Source of the DNA: Saprospiraceae bacterium
Lineage (GTDB): Bacteria; Bacteroidota; Bacteroidia; Chitinophagales; Saprospiraceae
Direction of reading: 5' to 3'
DNA length: 8,363 nucleotides
NCBI GenBank assembly: GCA_020630895.1
Contig: JAHDII010000130.1
Span: forward strand, 1-8,363
This document shows positions 1 through 5,875 of the stretch, piece after piece; position 1 is the stretch's first letter; every line of letters starts with the position of its first letter. The notes under the pieces were generated by a model, which had not been told where the DNA came from, searched no databases, and worked only from the letters and a program-made list of their open reading frames with translations. Made by a program: the position numbers and the translations under genes.

Positions 1-21
1 ATTGAACCTGATTTGTAACAA

Positions 22-366
22 AATGAATCAGGCTTTAAAAAAATAAATCGATCTTTTTTATTTCGACGGAACGGCAAATTCAAAATGTGTTATCCAAAAG
101 AATAGAAAGGAAAACAATTATTATTCTTGATAATGCATCAATACATAAATCCAAAATAGTTCAAGAAAAAATGAAGGAGAAAAGGAATGTTTTTACAATT
201 CATCTCTGTATCTTCTCCAGAGTTCAATCTAATCGGAATATTATGGAAAATGATGAAACGTTTTTGGCTTGAACCCAAACATTATTCATATATGGAAGCC
301 CTTAAAGAAGCAATCATTCAAACTCTACAAGAATCTGGTAAATCATACCAGATTTCTTTTGACTAA
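22..366 (+). pseudogene. IS630-type transposase remnant, frameshifted, 3' end only
   Basis: This is the C-terminal part of a DDE transposase of the IS630/Tc1-mariner group. It would have cut and joined insertion sequence ends. Frame 3 reads IIILDNASIHKSKIVQ (about 117-164), the block with the second catalytic Asp. The reading then moves to frame 1 near 203-211, where SPEFNLIGILWKMMKRFW continues to a TAA at 364-366. The frame change fits a loss of two bases in what should be a 'LPxYSPE' block. The catalytic Glu of the usual NLIEILW motif is Gly here (GGA at 235-237), so even a repaired frame would be inactive. A weaker piece, NESGF at 22-36 in frame 1, may be the start of an earlier block and implies another frameshift near 50-60. 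The N-terminal half is missing from the window. Terminal repeats and target duplications could not be identified. Confidence is high for the family and for the gene being broken. Confidence 0.85.
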
Positions 367-481
367 TTACTTAACAAAACTTTAAGAAATTCCTACTTGT
401 AGTTGTGCAACGAAAAGAGAACCAATGGTACTATATTAATGTGTGAACAATTTAAAGAAATTATCACACTATAACCTTAAA

Positions 482-498
482 AAATACTAGTAGTATTT
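482..498. repeat. 17-bp palindrome
   Basis: AAATACTA-G-TAGTATTT is a perfect dyad around a single central base. It could be a protein-binding site or a chance AT-rich palindrome. No adjacent promoter element was seen. Confidence 0.4.
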
Positions 499-521
499 AA
501 TTATTCATATACCAATGTAAC

Positions 522-595
522 AAAGTCGTCTAAATTTTTTTTGATATAGCTTGGCATTTTATTTTTTTTTTTCAAAAATTATTTTAGATGACTTT
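522..595. repeat. Imperfect inverted repeat, possible MITE or IS-end relic
   Basis: The left arm, 522-544, begins AAAGTCGTCTAAA and ends TTTTTGA. The right arm, 572-595, is its near reverse complement (TCAAAAA...TTTAGATGACTTT). The outer 13 bases differ at one position, and the inner part of each arm is an AT tract of slightly different length. The 27-bp centre is mostly T. A short non-coding element with matching ends beside a transposase relic fits a miniature transposable element or two abutted IS ends. A transcribed hairpin is the alternative. No target-site duplication was recognised. Confidence 0.5.
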
Positions 596-649
596 TTAAA
601 ATCGAAATTTAAGAATCAGTTAGTGTAAATAGTTTATTGTCTCATTAGT

Positions 650-688
650 AAAAGTGGCTTATATTTTTTAATATAATGTCACTTTTTT
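650..688 (+). terminator. Strong rho-independent terminator with no gene before it
   Basis: The left arm is AAAAGTGGC plus TTATATT (650-665), the loop is TTTT (666-669), and the right arm is AATATAA (670-676) then GTCACTTTT (678-686). The 16 pairs are broken only by one bulged T (677) and include one G-T wobble. Six Ts (683-688) follow on the plus strand. It lies 74 bases before the helical-repeat gene and could end a transcript entering from the left, although no gene is visible there. Confidence 0.7.
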
Positions 689-700
689 ATATAGTTATAG

Positions 701-708
701 TAATTTTG
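701..708 (+). promoter_or_regulatory. Bacteroidota -7 promoter element (TAATTTTG)
   Basis: TAATTTTG is a full match to the Bacteroidota -7 consensus TAnnTTTG, placed 54 bases before the ATG at 763. No TTG/TTTG -33 box was found 17-23 bases upstream, so the promoter is only half supported. It sits just after the terminator at 650-688, a sensible place for a fresh transcription start. Confidence 0.4.
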
Positions 709-762
709 AAAATTACTACTAAATCCTTTGAATCACTTCATTTAATAATAAATCGTCTTTCA

Positions 763-2214
763 ATGTTAAAAAAAGATTTGTTTGTTTTAATAAATTCTAT
801 GACTTCTTCGGAAAAAAGACTTTATAAATTAAAAAAAATCACTTATCAAAAAGATAGTAAACTAGCTAGTGTATTTGATTGGTTTACTAAATATAACGAT
901 TATAATAAATTAGAAAAATTTTTAACTCAACAAAAAGAATTTAAACGAATAGGAAAGTTTTATTCTGAATTATATGAAAACTTACTTTCTTTTTTTGCAG
1001 AGGAAGAAATAAAAAAAACAAGATCTTTTAAATTATATCAAAAAATATTTGCAGCTAAAAATTTAATGTCTAGACAATTAGTAGAACAAGCAGATAATAT
1101 TTTAAAAAAAGTAATTAAAGAAGCCGAATATTATGAGATGTATGAAATTCTTCTTTTAGCCTCAATTTTACAACAACATATATTTAATAATAAATCAAAA
1201 TTTAAAAAAAGTGATGTTCATATAAAAAAAATAATTCAGAGAAAAGAAAATGCCATGAAACAATTAAGTGATATTTATATTAAAACCTTATTGTGTGACC
1301 AGTTATTTTCTCAACATAGATTAAAAGGAGCTTTTAATAACCAAGAAGAACAAGAATTTTATCAACAAAAAATAGATACCATAGATTTTGATAATGATGA
1401 TAATTATAGGACTCAAAGACGAAATTTATTATTAAAAATAATTTATACTAAAGTTATAAATCAAAGAAAACAATCTTGTGAAGAACAAGGAAAATTATAT
1501 CATTTATACAAAAAACATGAACATATTTCAAAATTAAATATCAGAGAGTATTCATATACTATTAATAATTATGCGGCAGCATTAGTAGAATTTAAAGAAT
1601 TTGACAAAGCAACTATTGTTTTAAAAGAAATGAAAGAATTAATTGAAGAATATGATGAACTTCGATTTTTAGAAAAAAATTATTTAGGCTTAAAGCTTTC
1701 TTATTTTATTAAAGCTCAAGATGTAAAAGAATGTTTAAGATATGCTAAAATAGTATCTAAAAAAATAATTACCTCAAAAGATGTTACTTATAAAAATTAT
1801 ATTTCAGTTAAAATAATTGTTGCTTTTATTATTAATAAAAAATATAATGAGGGAATTGATTTCATCAATACTATTTTAAATGATCAAGTAAATTTTTTAA
1901 GAAAAGATTGTTTTGCATTAATATTAATTTATGAAATATTTATTTATTTAAAACTAGGTTATTTTAAATTAATAGAATCTAAAATGAAAAATTTAAAAAA
2001 CTTTTTAAAAAATCATTATCAAAAAGATATTTTTGAAGAATGGAGCATTCAATTTTTAAATCAATATAGTAAAAAAGATTCTTCTAATGAACAACAAATA
2101 ATTATAAATGCTCAAACAGAAATTAAAGAATTAAAAAAAATTGAATTGGCTAAAAATATAATAGAAATGGGAGATGTTGAAATTTGGTTAGAACATGAGT
2201 TGAAAAATATATGA
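763..2214 (+). CDS. Helical-repeat (TPR-like) protein of unknown function
   Basis: This is a 483-residue protein with no signal peptide or membrane segment, so probably cytoplasmic. It begins MLKKDLFVLINSMTSSEKR. A start of this kind, with an 'xSMTxSEKRxxK' motif, is typical as I recall of large Bacteroidota hypothetical proteins built from tetratricopeptide-like helices. The rest is strongly alpha-helical and Lys/Glu-rich. Segments such as NNYAAALVEFKEFDKATIVL look like TPR helix pairs. No catalytic motif is visible, so a scaffold or protein-interaction role is inferred. The frame is open 29 codons further up to 676, but that part overlaps the terminator hairpin and -7 element and reads unlike the family, so the ATG at 763 was chosen. 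The gene is unusually AT-rich: bases 1741-1800 hold only 10 G/C. It converges on the osmC-like gene with a shared terminator between them. Confidence 0.75.
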   Translation: MLKKDLFVLINSMTSSEKRLYKLKKITYQKDSKLASVFDWFTKYNDYNKLEKFLTQQKEFKRIGKFYSELYENLLSFFAEEEIKKTRSFKLYQKIFAAKNLMSRQLVEQADNILKKVIKEAEYYEMYEILLLASILQQHIFNNKSKFKKSDVHIKKIIQRKENAMKQLSDIYIKTLLCDQLFSQHRLKGAFNNQEEQEFYQQKIDTIDFDNDDNYRTQRRNLLLKIIYTKVINQRKQSCEEQGKLYHLYKKHEHISKLNIREYSYTINNYAAALVEFKEFDKATIVLKEMKELIEEYDELRFLEKNYLGLKLSYFIKAQDVKECLRYAKIVSKKIITSKDVTYKNYISVKIIVAFIINKKYNEGIDFINTILNDQVNFLRKDCFALILIYEIFIYLKLGYFKLIESKMKNLKNFLKNHYQKDIFEEWSIQFLNQYSKKDSSNEQQIIINAQTEIKELKKIELAKNIIEMGDVEIWLEHELKNI

Positions 2215-2253
2215 TAGATAAGAAACATCTTATTTTAAATGCTTCTTATCTAT
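2214..2253. terminator. Bidirectional terminator hairpin between convergent genes
   Basis: ATAGATAAGAA (2214-2224) pairs perfectly with TTCTTATCTAT (2243-2253). A further CAT/ATG pairing (2226-2228 with 2239-2241) follows after one mismatch. On the minus strand the stem is followed by an ATATTTTT run; on the plus strand only by AT-rich sequence. It lies just after the stop of the helical-repeat gene and just past the stop of the OsmC gene, so it probably ends both transcripts. Confidence 0.7.
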
Positions 2254-2260
2254 ATTAAAA

Positions 2261-2677
2261 TTATTGTAGTTCAGTAGCTTCTTCAATATTCCAATCACCA
2301 TCTAACATTCTATGAATATAACATTTATCTGCTTGTTTAAATAATTCAGCTTTTTGTTCTTCTGTAATATCTCCTTCAATCGATAAAGCTATTTTTATAT
2401 GAGTAGAAAGTTTTCCTCCTTTTTCTCTTTTTACTTCTTGCTCCAAATAAGCATCTACATCACGAATATCATTATCCCAACCTTTTCTTCTAGCAATAAA
2501 TCTAACTGTTGCTACTTTACACATTGCTAAACCAGCCAATACTAATTCAGGAGGACTTAAACCCAAATCTGTACCTTTACTAGAAATAGGTTCATCTCCC
2601 ACAATAGAATGCCTACCGTTTGAAATAATAGATTGATATCCTGTTGGAATATTTTTTATATTTATTTTAGTTGCCAT
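2261..2677 (-). CDS. OsmC/Ohr-family redox protein
   Basis: This is a 138-residue cytoplasmic protein of the OsmC family, whose members reduce organic hydroperoxides through a pair of cysteines. Both expected cysteines are present: C53 in LAGLAMCKVATVRF, at the start of the long central helix, and C119 in ADKCYIHRML. Before the first lies the usual 'SPPELVLAGLA' block. Length and motif spacing fit the shorter YhfA-like branch better than classical Ohr; the substrate cannot be read from sequence. Its ATG lies inside the end of the 66-aa gene upstream (11-base overlap, ATGGCAACTAA), so translation is probably coupled. It is the last gene of a three-gene minus-strand operon and ends near the hairpin at 2214-2253. 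Confidence 0.88.
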   Translation of the reverse strand: MATKINIKNIPTGYQSIISNGRHSIVGDEPISSKGTDLGLSPPELVLAGLAMCKVATVRFIARRKGWDNDIRDVDAYLEQEVKREKGGKLSTHIKIALSIEGDITEEQKAELFKQADKCYIHRMLDGDWNIEEATELQ

Positions 2678-2867
2678 GTTCTTTTAATTTTATTAATTTT
2701 TTAAATACTGATTTTGTAAAACGAACAAATTCATTGTTTTTTTTATCAAATCCTACCCATTGATATTGATTTCCATAAGGGCATAAAGGAGCATTCTCAA
2801 CAGCCCCACTTTTTAATTCGTAACGAGTAGGTTCTAATAAAAATTCTTGCATATTGACTTTTCGCAT
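2667..2867 (-). CDS. 66-aa protein of unknown function
   Basis: I do not recognise this small protein. It has no signal peptide, membrane segment or clear metal motif. It contains one Cys (C29 in NAPLCPYGNQ) and an aromatic stretch, YQWVGFDKKNNEFVRF, that looks like a beta hairpin. The C-terminal third is a basic helix. It is probably real because it is locked between two coupled genes: its ATG shares one base with the stop of the zinc-ribbon gene (TAATG), and its end overlaps the OsmC start by 11 bases. A second ATG lies five codons in, but the TAATG junction favours the first. Function may follow its neighbours, in redox or metal handling, but that is inference. Confidence 0.65.
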   Translation of the reverse strand: MRKVNMQEFLLEPTRYELKSGAVENAPLCPYGNQYQWVGFDKKNNEFVRFTKSVFKKLIKLKEHGN

Positions 2868-3148
2868 TAACTAGGACGATACGTAACTTTGCATTTTTGG
2901 CAAACAAGCATATCATCCTCATGTTTTAATTGAATAGAAGAAAGATGTTTGTCAGCATAATCTTGAATCCATCCTACATTTGGATTTTTGCTATTGACAT
3001 CAAAATTATTATTTTTTACTGCATCATAAAATTGACCACCATATTCAGCTCTTCCCCAACAATTAGGACATACCCCTTCAGGAATATCATTTTCATTTAA
3101 GGTTTGCTTCTTTTTTAAAAGATCTAATAAGGAATTTAATAAACTCAT
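2867..3148 (-). CDS. Small conserved zinc-ribbon protein
   Basis: This is a 93-residue protein with two Cys pairs, CPNC (27-30) and CQKC (83-86), spaced like the two knuckles of a zinc ribbon. The long insert between them carries the block KNPNVGWIQDYADKH. From memory, similar proteins with CPNCWGR and this block are widespread hypothetical proteins in Bacteroidota. The role is unknown; zinc binding is a strong inference from the four cysteines. An N-terminal helix rich in Leu and Lys precedes the ribbon. It is the first gene of the minus-strand operon, and its TAA overlaps the next ATG by one base. The promoter should lie in 3149-3260 on the minus strand, but no good TAnnTTTG match was found there. 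Confidence 0.78.
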   Translation of the reverse strand: MSLLNSLLDLLKKKQTLNENDIPEGVCPNCWGRAEYGGQFYDAVKNNNFDVNSKNPNVGWIQDYADKHLSSIQLKHEDDMLVCQKCKVTYRPS

Positions 3149-3187
3149 AATTTAAAATTTGAAGATTGGTTTTAAAATTATTTTCTG

Positions 3188-3303
3188 CAATCTCATTATT
3201 TTTTTATTGAAATACAATAGTGTTATATTGAAAACTGAATCACTTGTCTTTGCCAAGACGTACTTAAAACAAGATGAGATTGTCTGAAAAGACAGCCTTT
3301 TTT
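3188..3303 (+). ncRNA. Candidate structured leader or small RNA
   Basis: This divergent intergenic region contains several mutually exclusive stems ending in a terminator. Hairpin A is GTCTT/AAGAC (3246-3250 with 3255-3259, loop TGCC). A second possible stem is CTTGT/ACAAG (3243-3247 with 3269-3273). The terminator is TGTCT/AGACA (3281-3285 with 3290-3294). An alternative pairing, 3245-3251 with 3288-3294, is 7 bp and would break the terminator. CAATCTCAT (3188-3196) is also perfectly complementary to ATGAGATTG (3274-3282), which overlaps the terminator base. The layout suits transcription attenuation ahead of the HAD gene or a free-standing small RNA. I could not match it to a known riboswitch class. 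A near-consensus -7 box (TATATTG, 3224-3230) would start a transcript around 3237 and leave out the outermost arm. Confidence 0.4.
3280..3303 (+). terminator. Rho-independent terminator upstream of HAD gene
   Basis: A five-pair stem, TGTCT/AGACA, plus one wobble pair, is closed by a GAAA tetraloop. It is followed by GCC and six Ts (3298-3303) on the plus strand. It ends 74 bases before the HAD start codon, so it must end a short upstream transcript or act as an attenuator. Confidence 0.65.
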
Positions 3304-3377
3304 ATGAATAAACACAACTAAAATATCTATTGTCATGTTGTACATACTTAATGTTTTATTAATTTCTAACACTCAAA

Positions 3378-4076
3378 ATGAAAGATATTCTTATTGTTTT
3401 TGATATTGATGGTACATTAACACAAACCACACAAATAGATGATCATTGTTTTGAACAAACTTTTTTAGAATTATATCAAATAAGTTTGGAAAATAATGAT
3501 TGGTCAAAATATCCCCATGTTACAGATTGGGGATTATCAAATTCTATTATTAATGAACATTTAGGATATTTTCCTACTCGACAGGATATAGGAATTATTA
3601 AAGAATATTTTTTACAATTAAATATTCAATTTTTTGAAAAAAATAATAAAGCCATCCAAGAAGTTAAAGGAGCCAATCAATTTCTTCAATATTTAATTAA
3701 AAATAAATATCCTATAGCATTGGCAACTGGTGCTTGGAAAGAACTAGCAGAATATAAATTAAATACTTCTAATATTCATTATAAAAATATTCCTTTTGCT
3801 ACATCTAATGATCATTTTTCTAGAAAAAATATTTTAGAAATAGCTATTCAAAAATCAAATCATTTTTATAATAAAACATTTCAAAAAATGATTTATTTTG
3901 GAGATGGAAAATGGGATGCTATAACTTGTGAAACATTAAATATTCCTTTAATTGGAATAGATGTACAAAAGAATGATAAATTAAAAAAAATAGGAGTACC
4001 TTATATTTTTAATGATTATTCAAATATTGAAAATATTTTAAAAATAATTCAATTATATGAAAAAGATACCAGATAA
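3378..4076 (+). CDS. HAD-superfamily hydrolase (phosphoglycolate phosphatase-like)
   Basis: This is a 232-residue cytoplasmic haloacid-dehalogenase-type phosphatase. All four HAD motifs are visible: I, the DIDGT block with nucleophile D9 and acid/base D11; II, T117 in LATGAW; III, the R149/K150 region in HFSRKN; IV, GDGKWD with Mg-binding acids D176 and D180. The insert of about 80 residues between motifs I and II is a helical cap, so this is subfamily I. The substrate cannot be assigned. A small phosphate ester is likely, and phosphoglycolate phosphatase is the nearest common label. The ATG lies after a possible weak promoter (TTG at 3338, TAATTTC at 3360). The gene is very AT-rich and its last 20 bases overlap the next gene, which implies co-transcription. 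Confidence 0.85.
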   Translation: MKDILIVFDIDGTLTQTTQIDDHCFEQTFLELYQISLENNDWSKYPHVTDWGLSNSIINEHLGYFPTRQDIGIIKEYFLQLNIQFFEKNNKAIQEVKGANQFLQYLIKNKYPIALATGAWKELAEYKLNTSNIHYKNIPFATSNDHFSRKNILEIAIQKSNHFYNKTFQKMIYFGDGKWDAITCETLNIPLIGIDVQKNDKLKKIGVPYIFNDYSNIENILKIIQLYEKDTR

Positions 4077-4704
4077 AATAAGAGTGAAAAGAGTTCCTAA
4101 AAGAGGGATTTATGATAAAGAAACGATTTATAATATTTTAGATAAAGAATTTTTTTGTCATGTAGGATTTATTTATAATGACCAGCCTATAGTCATTCCA
4201 ACTTTGTATGGTAGAAAAGATAATGATTTATATTTCCATGGATCTATGGCGAGCAGAATGATGAAATCTTTAAGCCAAGGGATTGATGTATCTATTTCTG
4301 TTACAAGATTAAATGGTTTAGTTTTAGCTCGTTCTGCTTTTCATCATTCTGCAAATTATGAATCAGTGGTTATTTTTGGAAAAGCATTTTTAATAGAAGG
4401 AGATGAAGCTAAAAACGAAGCGTTAAAAATTGTTTCTGATCATATTATTCCGCATAGATGGGAAGAAGCTAGATTACCTTCTGAAAAAGAATTAAAAGCG
4501 ACAATGGTATTAAAAATTCCTATTGATGAAGCGTCTGCTAAAGTACGAACAGGAGGACCAGGAGATGATAAATCCGATTATGATTTAGATATTTGGGCTG
4601 GAGTTATTCCTTTTAAAACTACAATAGAAAATCCTATTCCTGATGAACTTTTAAGAGAAGGAATTGCTATCCCTAAATCTGTAAAAGAATATCAAAAAAA
4701 ATAA
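4057..4704 (+). CDS. Pyridoxamine 5'-phosphate oxidase-family FMN-binding protein
   Basis: This is a 215-residue protein with the flavin-binding split-barrel fold, of the NimA-like COG3467 branch rather than true PdxH. Signature blocks in order are RVPKRGIYDKETIYNILD (10-29), LYFHGSMASRMMKSL (58-72), GLVLARSAFHHSANYESVV (87-105) and KVRTGGPGDD (162-171), followed by LDIWAGVIP. All read as intact. Members bind FMN or a related flavin; the physiological substrate is generally unknown. The start overlaps the HAD gene by 20 bases in another frame and matches the usual family N-terminus. The stop is three bases from the stop of the convergent phosphodiesterase gene, with no good terminator between them, so the two transcripts probably overlap. 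Confidence 0.88.
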   Translation: MKKIPDKIRVKRVPKRGIYDKETIYNILDKEFFCHVGFIYNDQPIVIPTLYGRKDNDLYFHGSMASRMMKSLSQGIDVSISVTRLNGLVLARSAFHHSANYESVVIFGKAFLIEGDEAKNEALKIVSDHIIPHRWEEARLPSEKELKATMVLKIPIDEASAKVRTGGPGDDKSDYDLDIWAGVIPFKTTIENPIPDELLREGIAIPKSVKEYQKK

Positions 4705-4707
4705 ATT

Positions 4708-5472
4708 TTAAATTTTTATAGATAAAAAATCATAAGCAGCAAAAATATTTTCAGGCAGTTGTAGTTCTATTTTTTGATGAGGACCTAATAGATGACTAAA
4801 ATGTGTAAAATATGTTTTTTTTGCATTTATTTTTTGAGCCAATTCTATAGCTTCAGAAAGAGTTAAATGAGAATGATGTTCTTCTTTTCGTAAAGCACTT
4901 AAAACTAAAACATCTAAATTTTTTAATTTTAAAAATTCATCTTCATCAATCGTTTTGACATCGGTTAAATAAGCAAAATTTTCTATCCTATATCCTAATA
5001 TTGGAAGTTTTCCGTGCATGATAGAAATAGGAATAATTTCAATATTATCTATCATAAAATGATTATTGCTTGTAATCGAATGAATTTGAATAACAGGAGC
5101 TCCAGGATATGGATTTTCTTTAAAAATATAATCAAATCTTGTTTCAATATTTTTTTTAACTCTAGGAAGAGCATATACAGGCATATCCTTAAAATATTTA
5201 AAATTAAAAGGACGAACATCATCTAATCCAGCTATATGGTCATTGTGTTCATGAGTCATTAAAATAGCATGAATTTCTTTACCCCCTACACGAAGCATTT
5301 GGTGCCTGAAATCAGGACCAACATCTATAACAATTCTTTTTTTTTGAGTTTCAATTAAGCAAGAAGTTCTTAATCTATTATCTTTTGAATCTAGAGAAGT
5401 ACATGATTTACATTCACAACCAATAATAGGAATCCCTTGAGAAGTTCCTGTTCCTAAAAATGTAATTTGCAC
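4708..5472 (-). CDS. PhnP-like metallo-beta-lactamase-fold phosphodiesterase
   Basis: This is a 254-residue cytoplasmic metallo-hydrolase. The two-metal site is present: HxHxDH as H74-E-H76-N-D78-H79 in MTHEHNDHIAG, then H153 (SIMHGK), D171 (YLTDVK) and H224 in THFSH. The N-terminal GCECKSC gives C19, C21 and C24. In E. coli PhnP three such cysteines plus a C-terminal His hold a structural zinc, and H227 could be the fourth ligand here. PhnP cleaves cyclic phosphodiesters such as 5-phosphoribosyl 1,2-cyclic phosphate. No phosphonate-degradation genes are nearby, so the true substrate is open. The start is GTG at 5472, chosen because MQITFLGTGTSQG is the family N-terminus. It shares a base with the preceding stop (TAGTG), so translation is likely coupled to the small gene upstream. 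Confidence 0.87.
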   Translation of the reverse strand: MQITFLGTGTSQGIPIIGCECKSCTSLDSKDNRLRTSCLIETQKKRIVIDVGPDFRHQMLRVGGKEIHAILMTHEHNDHIAGLDDVRPFNFKYFKDMPVYALPRVKKNIETRFDYIFKENPYPGAPVIQIHSITSNNHFMIDNIEIIPISIMHGKLPILGYRIENFAYLTDVKTIDEDEFLKLKNLDVLVLSALRKEEHHSHLTLSEAIELAQKINAKKTYFTHFSHLLGPHQKIELQLPENIFAAYDFLSIKI

Positions 5473-5753
5473 TATTGGTTTTCTTCTTTAGAGGAATCTA
5501 ATAAAATAAGTTTTTTAAATAATTTTTTAGAATCATCAGAAAGTGTTTCTGGATCAACACCAATATTAGATAAAATATCTAATAATACATTCATTCTTCC
5601 TTCTGTATCAAAAAATTTATTGACTACAGCAATTTTGCGAGTTTCCACTAAACAATAGCCCGATTGAAAATTTCCTTTTTCAAATCGAACTTCATATCCT
5701 ACTTCTTCAAGAAGATCTTGAATTTTTTTTAAATTATGCTTTGTATATTTCAC
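5472..5753 (-). CDS. Small conserved protein of unknown function
   Basis: This is a 93-residue soluble protein; from memory similar proteins are common, unnamed Bacteroidota proteins. The recognisable part begins VKYTKHNLKKIQDLLEEVGY and continues with GNFQSGYCLVE (27-37) and VVNKFFDTEGR (43-53), then a helical C-terminus. No catalytic motif is evident. The frame is open up to an ATG at 5837, but those 28 extra residues do not resemble the family and lie over a plus-strand promoter. The GTG at 5753, which puts VKYTK at the start, is therefore preferred; a longer 121-residue form cannot be excluded. Upstream on the minus strand a TTTG about 60 bases before this GTG is followed 20 bases later by TAATTGTT, a weak promoter. 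Its stop overlaps the GTG of the PhnP-like gene, so the two form an operon. Confidence 0.75.
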   Translation of the reverse strand: MKYTKHNLKKIQDLLEEVGYEVRFEKGNFQSGYCLVETRKIAVVNKFFDTEGRMNVLLDILSNIGVDPETLSDDSKKLFKKLILLDSSKEENQ

Positions 5754-5773
5754 CTGATAACTACTTATATTTG
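5740..5773 (+). promoter_or_regulatory. Bacteroidota-type promoter (TTTG-N22-TATATTTG)
   Basis: TTTG at 5740-5743 and TATATTTG at 5766-5773 match the Bacteroidota -33 and -7 consensus (TAnnTTTG) with a 22-base spacer, inside the range reported for this phylum. Transcription would begin near 5780 and read into the outer-membrane protein operon after a leader of about 95 bases. The site overlaps the start of the minus-strand gene, so the two promoters could interfere with each other. Confidence 0.7.
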
Positions 5774-5875
5774 TACTTTCAACAATTATTAAATTTACTT
5801 CGCTTATACAAAGTTCATTATTTTCATGAATGTTCAAAAAATATATGGAATATTTATGAAGAAAAATTATTTTTT

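Larger units (their letters stand above)
367..762. other. Gene-free spacer between transposase relic and helical-repeat gene
   Basis: No convincing coding region was found in these roughly 400 bases on either strand. The spacer contains a short palindrome (482-498), an imperfect 74-bp inverted repeat (522-595), a strong terminator hairpin (650-688) and a TAnnTTTG element (701-708). The reading frame of the following gene is open back to 676, but those upstream codons lie inside the terminator hairpin and promoter element, so they are counted here as non-coding. Confidence 0.6.

Noticed and set aside
676..762. N-terminal extension of the helical-repeat protein back to ATG 676
   Set aside because: It lies across the terminator hairpin (650-688) and the TAATTTTG element (701-708), and the family-like N-terminus begins at ATG 763.
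3246..3259. GTCTT-TGCC-AAGAC as a stand-alone protein operator
   Set aside because: It is possible, but it fits better as one stem of the structured leader; no adjacent promoter box supports an operator.
3338..3367. Promoter for the HAD gene (TTG, then TAATTTCT)
   Set aside because: The -7 element matches only four of six conserved bases and would leave a leader of only a few bases, so it is mentioned but not listed as a feature.
4701..4725. AT-only palindromic stretch between the convergent stops as a terminator
   Set aside because: The possible pairing contains only A-T pairs in generally AT-rich sequence, and the genes are just three bases apart.
5014..5226. 70-codon plus-strand frame inside the PhnP-like gene
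   Set aside because: It is antisense to a well-supported gene, and its residues show no domain character beyond the complement of that gene.
5467..5658. 63-codon plus-strand frame opposite the small conserved gene
   Set aside because: It is a shadow of the minus-strand gene with its FQSGYC motif, with no promoter of its own.
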